This document shows, piece after piece, positions 58,447 to 64,000 of a DNA stretch of 64,000 bases (position 1 is the stretch's first letter; each line of letters starts with the position of its first letter). The notes beneath the pieces were generated by a model. The model ran no database searches. It was given only the letters and a program-made list of their open reading frames with translations, and was not told the DNA's origin. The stretch is taken from positions 2,427,687 to 2,491,686 of the forward strand of contig NZ_KB910518.1 of NCBI RefSeq assembly GCF_000374185.1, in the 5' to 3' direction. The translations under genes and the position numbers were made by a program. This stretch comes from Paenibacillus sp. HW567 (lineage in GTDB: Bacteria > Bacillota > Bacilli > Paenibacillales > Paenibacillaceae).

Positions 58447-58467
58447 TGAGAATGATTATCATATAAT
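58447..58467 (+). promoter_or_regulatory. Fur box of the nitroreductase gene
   Basis: TGAGAATGATTATCA (58447-58461) matches the 7-1-7 Fur core at 14 of 15 positions, directly before TATAAT (58462-58467). Binding there would block the promoter when iron is plentiful. Confidence 0.82.
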
Positions 58468-58485
58468 GTTTTGGAGGGGACACGA

Positions 58486-59088
58486 ATGAATCAGACTAAT
58501 TCCGCATCTTCCGGCAGTATCGCCGCTGTAATTAAGGAGCGCCGCTCCGTCAAGCAATTCAAGCCGGAGCCACTGCGGGAAGGGCTGCTGGAGGAACTGC
58601 TGAATGTCGCTGTTTGGGCGCCGAATCACGGCCTTCGCGAGCCCTGGAGGTTCATTGCTTTCCAGGGCGAAGGGGCAAAATTTCTCGGGGATGCCGTGTT
58701 TTCAATAATGAAGCGTATAGTTTCCGATCCCGAATTCGCAGTGAAGCGCAAAGAATATATCGCTTCAATTCCGCTTACGCTGATTGTCGTGATGCCTGAA
58801 GATCCACGGCAGAGAGAATGGGATGAGGACTACGCCGCTGTCTCCGCATTGGTGCAGAATTTCCAGCTTGCGGCGTGGGAGCAGGGAGTCGGCACAATAT
58901 GGAAGACCGATCCATACATTTATGCGCCGGATTTCCGCACTGCAATCGGTGTGAAGCCTGGAGAAAAGATCGTTGCCATGGTTCATGCCGGATATCCGGA
59001 GACCGTTCCCGGCGCCCGTCCGCGCACAGAGGCCGCCAAGCTGCTGCAAGTTATAGACAGCTACCCGGAGAACGGGACGTTAGGCTAG
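58486..59088 (+). CDS. Nitroreductase-family flavoprotein
   Basis: FMN enzyme of 200 residues. The N-terminal signature is IAAVIKERRSVKQFKPEPL (about 12-30) and ELLNVAVWAPNHGLREPWRF (about 38-57); the C-terminal part has IGVKPGEKIVAMVHAGYPE. ATG 58486 follows TTTGGAGGGG. Iron control by the Fur box suggests a role in ferric or flavin reduction during iron starvation; this is inference. Typical length for the family; single gene. Confidence 0.88.
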   Translation: MNQTNSASSGSIAAVIKERRSVKQFKPEPLREGLLEELLNVAVWAPNHGLREPWRFIAFQGEGAKFLGDAVFSIMKRIVSDPEFAVKRKEYIASIPLTLIVVMPEDPRQREWDEDYAAVSALVQNFQLAAWEQGVGTIWKTDPYIYAPDFRTAIGVKPGEKIVAMVHAGYPETVPGARPRTEAAKLLQVIDSYPENGTLG

Positions 59089-59139
59089 GATTTTACGACT
59101 CACATATACAGCATTGTTATCGTTCCAGTACTACTTACG

Positions 59140-59162
59140 GGCATCCTGCGGGATGCCTTTTT
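59140..59162 (+). terminator. Terminator of the nitroreductase gene
   Basis: GGCATCC, TGC loop, GGGATGCC (7-8 bp stem) and a run of five T. Confidence 0.9.
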
Positions 59163-59172
59163 GTACAATAAT

Positions 59173-59380
59173 ATGCACAAGAATATAAAGCTGAAGCTGG
59201 CGCGGATTCAGAAGGATCTGTCCCAAGAGCAGCTTGCGGAAGCGGTAGGGTTCACAAGACAGACCATTGGGCTGATTGAGGCCGGCAAATATAATCCGTC
59301 CATCCGGATGCATCGCCGTCTGCAAGGTGCTGGAGCGAACTATAAAGATGAACGCCTTACAGCCGAGCATCAAAAGCTGA
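59173..59380 (+). pseudogene. Frameshifted small HTH (Xre/Cro-type) regulator gene
   Basis: The frame from ATG 59173 reads MHKNIKLKLARIQKDLSQEQ and then LAEAVGFTRQTIGLIEAGKYNPSI, a typical Cro/CI-type regulator of about 67 residues. After about 59300 the match is lost in this frame and continues in the next as IAVCKVLERTIKM to TGA 59378. A single missing base at about 59305-59312 explains it. There is no ribosome site, since it begins right after a terminator. It is most likely non-functional; a sequencing error is the alternative. Confidence 0.65.
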
Positions 59381-59430
59381 ATTCCCACGGTTTTCTGATT
59401 GTAGCAGAGAATTTGTGGTTGCTCTTGTAA

Positions 59431-59472
59431 AACTAATATAATTAGTTTATATTATAACTAATCATATTAGTT
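59431..59472. promoter_or_regulatory. Twin operator upstream of the MBL/TetR operon
   Basis: Two 17-base palindromes, AACTAAT-ATA-ATTAGTT (59431-59447) and AACTAAT-CAT-ATTAGTT (59456-59472), share arms and are 25 bases apart start to start. They lie just before the ribosome site of the MBL gene. The TetR protein encoded second in the operon is the likely ligand of both. Confidence 0.7.
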
Positions 59473-59489
59473 TTTGAGGAGGATGTTTG

Positions 59490-60209
59490 ATGAGAGTAAC
59501 TCAAGAAGGCCATTTGCTGCAGCTTACCTGGATGCCAAGATTTTTCCCCGTCAATTGTTACCTCGTTGAAGAAGCGGATGGCTTGACGTTAGTGGATGCG
59601 GCGATGCCGTTCAGTGTTAAAGGGATTATGGATACTGCGGCCCGGCTGAACAAACCGATTACCCGCATCGTTCTGACTCATGCGCATGGCGATCATGTAG
59701 GAGCGCTGGATGAGCTGAAGAAGCGGATTCCTGAAGCAAAGCTGTACATCTCCGAGAGGGATGCCGCTCTGCTGAGAGGGGACCGTTCTCTAAGAGCCGA
59801 CGAGCCGCAGACTCCGATTAAGGGCAGTGTGCCGACCAAGATAGCTTCGAAGCCTGATGTATTGCTGCATGAGGGCGATTCAATCGGCTCATTAACGGCC
59901 ATCAGCACACCCGGCCATACGCCGGGTTCCATGTCTTTTCTGGATGAGCGGACAGGGGCGCTGATTGTGGGCGATGCTTTTCAGACCTTCCGTAGAACCG
60001 CGGTTTCGGGGACAGTGGTTCCTGGGTTCCCTTTTCCGGCCATGGCCACATGGAACAAGGCTCAGGCGCTAAGCAGCGCAATAAAAGTTCTGGAGCTCTC
60101 ACCTAAGCTGCTCGCAGTAGGTCACGGCAACCTGCTGAAGGCTCCAGGTGAACAAATCAAACAGGCAATTCACACAGCACAATTACTGCAGAAGAAGGTG
60201 GAAAGCTGA
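59490..60209 (+). CDS. MBL-fold metallohydrolase
   Basis: Metal-dependent hydrolase of 239 residues. The metal-binding motif is LTHAHGDHVGALDE (HxHxDH, about residues 59-72), with the other ligands in STPGHTPGSMSFLDE (about 141), VGDAF and VGHGN near the end. It belongs to the glyoxalase-II-like branch. ATG 59490 follows GAGGAGG. It is co-transcribed with the TetR gene, which begins one base after its stop. Reaction unknown; quorum-quenching lactonase is one known possibility in this fold. Confidence 0.87.
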   Translation: MRVTQEGHLLQLTWMPRFFPVNCYLVEEADGLTLVDAAMPFSVKGIMDTAARLNKPITRIVLTHAHGDHVGALDELKKRIPEAKLYISERDAALLRGDRSLRADEPQTPIKGSVPTKIASKPDVLLHEGDSIGSLTAISTPGHTPGSMSFLDERTGALIVGDAFQTFRRTAVSGTVVPGFPFPAMATWNKAQALSSAIKVLELSPKLLAVGHGNLLKAPGEQIKQAIHTAQLLQKKVES

Positions 60210-60210
60210 G

Positions 60211-60789
60211 ATGTCACCGAGAGCTGGACTAGATACACATACACTTGTACTCGCCGCGGCTGAAATTGCAGATGAGCAAGGGATTGAAGAAGTAACTCTG
60301 GCGGCACTGGCGGCCAAGCTGGGCGTACGTTCACCATCGTTGTATAATCATGTTAACGGTCTTCAAGGACTGCGATCATTGCTTGCTGTATACGGCCTGG
60401 AGCAGCTATACGCTGCAATGGCTGCTTCTTCAGCGGGGCTGAGGGGAGATAAAGCTCTACATGCTATGGGACATGCCTATGTTGACTTTGCGAGAAAACG
60501 CCCGGGGCTGTATGAGACAACACTGCGTGCGCCGGAGCAGGGAAATTCAGCGCTGGAGAAGAGGAGTGAACAGTTGCTGTCGTTAATTATTGAAGCGCTC
60601 GCAAGCTATGAGCTTGGAGAAGAAGGAGAATTGCACGCCGTCCGGGGGTTCCGAAGCTTACTGCACGGCTTTGCCGCTCTTGAGAATAAAGGAGGCTTTG
60701 GTATGCCGCTGGACCTGGATGTGAGCTTAACCCGGCTGATCAGCATGTTTATTGCCGGTATTCACAGCATGAGCGCAACTGCAGAATAA
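60211..60789 (+). CDS. TetR-family regulator with WHG-type C-terminal domain
   Basis: Regulator of 192 residues. Helix-turn-helix at about 8-55: DTHTLVLAAAEIADEQGIEE and VTLAALAAKLGVRSPSLYNHV. The C-terminal domain (from about 75) fits TetR_C_33 (WHG). ATG 60211 follows AAGGTGG. It lies in the operon of the MBL hydrolase, so it probably represses its own operon through the twin palindromes at 59431-59472. Confidence 0.85.
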   Translation: MSPRAGLDTHTLVLAAAEIADEQGIEEVTLAALAAKLGVRSPSLYNHVNGLQGLRSLLAVYGLEQLYAAMAASSAGLRGDKALHAMGHAYVDFARKRPGLYETTLRAPEQGNSALEKRSEQLLSLIIEALASYELGEEGELHAVRGFRSLLHGFAALENKGGFGMPLDLDVSLTRLISMFIAGIHSMSATAE

Positions 60790-60825
60790 TTTAACTAATA
60801 ACAAACCGCCGGGAGGAATACGAAC

Positions 60826-61515
60826 GTGAGTAGTGTTGAAGAGCAAGGAATGGTTACAACTTACGAGGAAATGAAAGCTGTTATCGACAGGCTGGGGATT
60901 GTGCCGCTGGCTTCACTGATCCCGGAGCATCCTTCCGTGAACGGCTTGACCAAAGCTGAGAACTGGCACACGGATACTGAATTAGACCCTTGGGGGTGGC
61001 GCGCACGTTTTCCCGGCGAAGCTCATGCTGCATACGGCAAGTTCATCAAGAAAAAAGCAATTCTGGTTTCAAGAGAATGGTTCCCGGCATATGCAGCGGC
61101 AGCGGGCAGCAAGCGGGACCTTGAAGAGCGTTACAATAGCGGGCTGGCTACCAGGGAAGCACTGGCTCTGCTGCAGATCATCCGCCATAACCAGGGCATT
61201 GAGACACGCGAGCTGCGCAGGCTGGCTGAGATGAAGGCGAAGGAGAAGAAGACTGCATTTGACAATGCCGTCACGGAGCTGCAAGGCACACTGGATATTG
61301 TAATTTCGGGTGTGAAAGAGCGTTATAATGCTGAAGGTGAGAAAAATGGCTGGAACAGTACTTCGTTTGAAACAGCAAGCCATTGGATGGAGGAAAATGG
61401 AGTTCCAGCATTTAATGGCACGCGGGAAGAAGCTATATCGTGGCTCCGCTCCCGTATGGAAGGGAACTGGACTCCAGCGGCAATAGCCTGGCTTAGCAAG
61501 GTACTGTCCTGGTAA
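60826..61515 (+). CDS. AlkZ-related protein
   Basis: Protein of 229 residues in the family called AlkZ-related, which recalls part of the alkylpurine glycosylase AlkZ. It has ENWHTDTELDPWGWRARFPG (about 45-64), the segment SREWFPAYAAAAGS, ELRRLAEMKAKEKKTAFDNA (HTH-like) and ELQGTLDIVISGV. Start GTG 60826 follows GGGAGG. DNA-repair activity is not proven for these short forms. A standalone gene. Confidence 0.7.
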   Translation: MSSVEEQGMVTTYEEMKAVIDRLGIVPLASLIPEHPSVNGLTKAENWHTDTELDPWGWRARFPGEAHAAYGKFIKKKAILVSREWFPAYAAAAGSKRDLEERYNSGLATREALALLQIIRHNQGIETRELRRLAEMKAKEKKTAFDNAVTELQGTLDIVISGVKERYNAEGEKNGWNSTSFETASHWMEENGVPAFNGTREEAISWLRSRMEGNWTPAAIAWLSKVLSW

Positions 61516-61572
61516 CATAGAAACGGCTAATCGTACCCATTATGAAAATCTATAGTTCAACGGATATAGCAG

Positions 61573-61749
61573 CTATTCCAGCATGGGGGCAAGGTAAGTG
61601 ATCAGGAAATACAAGAAACCGAATGCTAGCATAATGTAGGCAGTGTATTTGATGGCATTGGAGGCGACAATACTTAAGTCTTTAGGGGCTTTTCCTTCGG
61701 ATCGTTCCTGTTCAAGGGGCTCTGTATACTGGGATAACGATTCTTTCAT
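61573..61749 (-). CDS. Small membrane protein, 58 residues
   Basis: The ATG at 61749 follows TAGGAGGTAATCTGG, a very good site. The product (MKESLSQYTEPLEQERSEGK, then APKDLSIVASNAIKYTAYIM) ends in a hydrophobic segment LAFGFLYFLITYLAPMLE with the C-terminus outside or in the membrane. No known family recognised; role unknown. Confidence 0.7.
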   Translation of the reverse strand: MKESLSQYTEPLEQERSEGKAPKDLSIVASNAIKYTAYIMLAFGFLYFLITYLAPMLE

Positions 61750-61976
61750 CTCCAGATTACCTCCTAAATGTATTGTTAGTCTGAACATCCATGAAGCAAT
61801 ATCAGGCATAACTGGCTATGGAAGCATAATCCTAAGTTTTGCGGGGATTTGAAAACGGATTCCTCATTTGTATTGTGACATAATTGTGAACTCGGTTCAA
61901 CGATTATGTGAATAACATTTGAACATATCTTTAAATTATAATTATTCATTTGATTAATTATAGTTGTGAAACCCAA

Positions 61977-62022
61977 AAACACCCTGTAGCTCTCCATTTC
62001 CAGAAGAGATACAGGGTGTTTT
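61977..62022. terminator. Bidirectional terminator
   Basis: ACACCCTGTA pairs with TACAGGGTGT with a loop of about 21 bases; A-run on the left, T-run on the right. On the minus strand it ends the aminopeptidase transcript. Confidence 0.8.
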
Positions 62023-62062
62023 GTATGAATTAATAGGTTGTCAAGAGGTTCAATCCAAGAGC

Positions 62063-63292
62063 TTATGCCCAGTTTCCGTTGCGGAAAAGCGGTTCTGCAA
62101 TGCCATCATCCGTGATTCCGTCGATGTTCATCTCAGGCGAGCCCATCATGAAGTCCACATGGGTCAAGCTTTGGTTCATGCCTCTTTCGAGAAGCTCTTC
62201 CTTGGACATCCTGGTCCCTTCCTGCAGGGTGAATGCGTAGGATGCACCCAGAGCCAAGTGGCAGGAGGCATTCTCATCGTAAAGGGTGGTGTAATATAGA
62301 ATGCCGCTTTCCGAGATCGGAGAATGATAAGGAACCAGAGCGACTTCGCCAAAATATACAGACCCTTCGTCCGTAGCGAGCAGGGTGGCTAAAGCGTCAT
62401 GGCCTTCCTCTGCCGTAAATTCTGTAACCTTGCCGTTCTCCAGCGTAAGTGTGAAACGGTCAATAATCTTGCCGCTATAGCTGAGCGGCTTGGTGCTGCT
62501 GACTTTGCCGTTGGCACCGGTCTTTAGTGGCGCTGTGAAAACCTCTTCTGTTGGAATGTTCGCCAGGAAAGGCACACCACGGCCGTTCACGGCACCCGCC
62601 TGGCACCAGATATGGCCTTCAGGCAGCTCGATTGTCAGATCAGTACCTGGAGCGGTATAGTGCAGCTTGCGGTATTTTTTGGCGTTCAGGATGTCACAGC
62701 GCTGCTTCAAGCCGTTCAAATGAAGCGTCCAGGCTTCAACCGGATTCTCCTGGTCCGCACGGGAAGCCTTGAATATAGCATCCCACAGTAGCTCCACCTG
62801 CTCCTCAGAAGGAGCATCCGGGAATACCTTAGCAGCCCAGACCGGAGAAGGAAAGGCAACGATACTCCAACTGGCATGGTTGCCCATCAGCATTTCGCGG
62901 TACGGCGCTGTAGCCTGACCTACTGTGCGCTGATTATCGGCGATTCTTGCAGGATCTATTCCATTCAGCAAATCCGGATTGGTCGAGACGATGGTCAGGA
63001 AGGCTGCACCGTTCCGGGCCAGATCCTCAAGCTCATCCGCCTGCCATTTTGGCGGCTCCAGAAAGCTGGGAGCAGGCGCCAGCTCATATCGCGCCCGTGT
63101 GACGAGCTCATCCGAATAATTGACCTTAACCAGCTTAGCACCGGCCTCATAAGCTTGGCGCACCACGAGACGCACCAGCTCGGCGGAAGCAATATCAGCA
63201 TTGACTACAAGAGTTTGCCCGGGCTGAATATTAATTCCAATCTTTACCGCAAGCAATGCATAATTCTCCAGCTTTTGCTCGAAACTCAGCAT
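62063..63292 (-). CDS. M29-family aminopeptidase (AmpS/PepS-like)
   Basis: Metallo-aminopeptidase of 409 residues, the usual length. The metal ligands of the family can be placed: glutamate in PTEEVFTAP (about residue 250), glutamate in YFGEVALVP (about 316), glutamate and histidine in LYDENASCHLALG (about 340-345) and HVDFMMGS near the end (His, Asp). It removes N-terminal residues from peptides in the cytoplasm. The ATG at 63292 follows GGGGAGG on the minus strand. A close paralogue lies 40 bases upstream. Confidence 0.92.
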   Translation of the reverse strand: MLSFEQKLENYALLAVKIGINIQPGQTLVVNADIASAELVRLVVRQAYEAGAKLVKVNYSDELVTRARYELAPAPSFLEPPKWQADELEDLARNGAAFLTIVSTNPDLLNGIDPARIADNQRTVGQATAPYREMLMGNHASWSIVAFPSPVWAAKVFPDAPSEEQVELLWDAIFKASRADQENPVEAWTLHLNGLKQRCDILNAKKYRKLHYTAPGTDLTIELPEGHIWCQAGAVNGRGVPFLANIPTEEVFTAPLKTGANGKVSSTKPLSYSGKIIDRFTLTLENGKVTEFTAEEGHDALATLLATDEGSVYFGEVALVPYHSPISESGILYYTTLYDENASCHLALGASYAFTLQEGTRMSKEELLERGMNQSLTHVDFMMGSPEMNIDGITDDGIAEPLFRNGNWA

Positions 63293-63332
63293 AGTTTCTA
63301 ATCCTCCCCGTATCTCTGTCTATGTTCAAATA

Positions 63333-64000
63333 TTAAAACGCCCAGTTTCCTTTCAGGAATACCGCTTCCCGTGAGCCATCGGCCGTAATGCCGTAAATGT
63401 CCATCTCCGACGAGCCGATCATGAAATCCACATGGGTAACACTGGTGTTCAGACCATGAGCAATCAGCTCATCCTGTGTCATTTCCTTGCCGCCTTCAAT
63501 ACAGAAGGCATACGCTGTACCGATTGCGAGATGATTGGAAGCATTCTCGTCAAACAGTGTGTTGAAGTAGAGGATATTGGACTCAGAGATAGGGGATTTG
63601 TGCGGAACGAGAGCAACCTCGCCAAGATATTTTGCCCCTTCATCCATTGCAATGAGATGTTCCAGCGCTTCCTGCCCTTGTTCGGCACTTACGCTGACAA
63701 TACGGCCCTCTTCAAAAGTAATCGAGAAGCCGTCAATAATGTGGCCCCCGTGACTTAAAGGTTTAGTGCTTCTCACGGTTCCATTAACACCGGTCTTGAG
63801 TGGGGCAGTGAATACTTCTTCGGTCGGCATGTTGGCTACAAAAGTATGGCCTTTAGCATTGATGCTGTCCCCTTGCGCCCATAAATGGCCCTCTGGCAGC
63901 TCAATGCTGAGGTCAGTGCCGGGTGCTATGTAATGGAGGCTTCTATACTTTTTGGCATTCAGGATATTCGCTTTCTGTTCAAGGGTGTCCAAATGCTCCT
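63333..64000 (-). CDS. M29-family aminopeptidase, partial (cut by window edge)
   Basis: The C-terminal 220 residues or so of a second aminopeptidase; the start lies beyond 64000. It is a tandem paralogue of the previous gene: the aligned segments NILNAKKYRSLHYIAPGTDL, PTEEVFTAPLKTGVNGTV, YLGEVALVPHKSPIS, LFDENASNHLAIG and THVDFMIGS carry the same metal ligands. Two copies in a row may differ in specificity. No terminator between them is clear, so they may form an operon. Confidence 0.9.
   Translation of the reverse strand, partial: EHLDTLEQKANILNAKKYRSLHYIAPGTDLSIELPEGHLWAQGDSINAKGHTFVANMPTEEVFTAPLKTGVNGTVRSTKPLSHGGHIIDGFSITFEEGRIVSVSAEQGQEALEHLIAMDEGAKYLGEVALVPHKSPISESNILYFNTLFDENASNHLAIGTAYAFCIEGGKEMTQDELIAHGLNTSVTHVDFMIGSSEMDIYGITADGSREAVFLKGNWAF

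Noticed and set aside
1..64000. CRISPR arrays, tRNA and rRNA genes
   Set aside because: No repeat-spacer pattern, tRNA-like cloverleaf or rRNA sequence was noticed on reading; a covariance search would settle tRNAs.

Overview
The window looks like the chromosome of an endospore-forming, low-to-mid GC Firmicute, most likely Paenibacillus or a close relative. The evidence is a cwlJ-gerQ spore germination pair with a sigma-E-like promoter, strong AAGGAGG-type ribosome sites, a YesMN two-component pair beside an LplB/YtcP-type sugar transporter, a c-di-AMP riboswitch ahead of a KimA-type potassium importer and a preQ1-I riboswitch ahead of queFCDE. The assignment rests on gene content only. No rRNA, tRNA or CRISPR array was seen.

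Left end (1-5.6 kb): an AT-rich two-component/ABC exporter cassette (regulator, kinase, ATPase, two permeases, mostly joined by ATGA overlaps) abuts the decayed remains of a serine hydrolase gene and a dif-like sequence. 5.6-14.8 kb: an oxidoreductase, a WYL regulator with an AAA ATPase, an MFS exporter divergent from an SgrR-like regulator, a 55-residue zinc-ribbon protein, a PadR/DUF1129 pair and an aminotransferase. 14.8-16.4 kb: an IS110-family insertion sequence whose upstream non-coding end could encode a bridge RNA.

16.5-28 kb: a secreted beta-propeller protein, then a segment bounded by two directly repeated dif-like sites (17870 and 21308) that holds an amino-acid exporter, a divergent LysR regulator and a Xer-like tyrosine recombinase. 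Next comes a YesMN-controlled sugar ABC transporter that lacks its own ATPase. 28-36 kb: ldh, an amino-acid permease, a BNR-repeat lipoprotein, a small cysteine-rich protein behind a perfect FNR-type box, an amidase, a DUF2500 protein and cwlJ-gerQ.

36-48.4 kb: a CNNM/CorC-type protein behind a structured leader, bdbDC, kimA with its riboswitch, a broken phosphatase gene, a Fur-controlled siderophore ATPase with an FhuF-like reductase, murB, and the queuosine precursor operon queFCDE. 48.4-64 kb: an isochorismatase-like hydrolase, a DMT exporter, a methyltransferase, a LysR regulator, the pstSCAB phosphate importer, a TetR-controlled ABC exporter whose regulator seems to start at a non-standard codon, a Fur-controlled nitroreductase, a frameshifted HTH gene, an MBL hydrolase/TetR operon with twin operators, an AlkZ-related protein and two tandem M29 aminopeptidases, the second cut by the window edge.

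The observations most worth following up are the three dif-like sites with an adjacent Xer-like recombinase, the possible bridge RNA of the IS110 element, the FNR-boxed cysteine-rich small protein, the leader of the CNNM gene and the ATC/ATA-initiated TetR gene.
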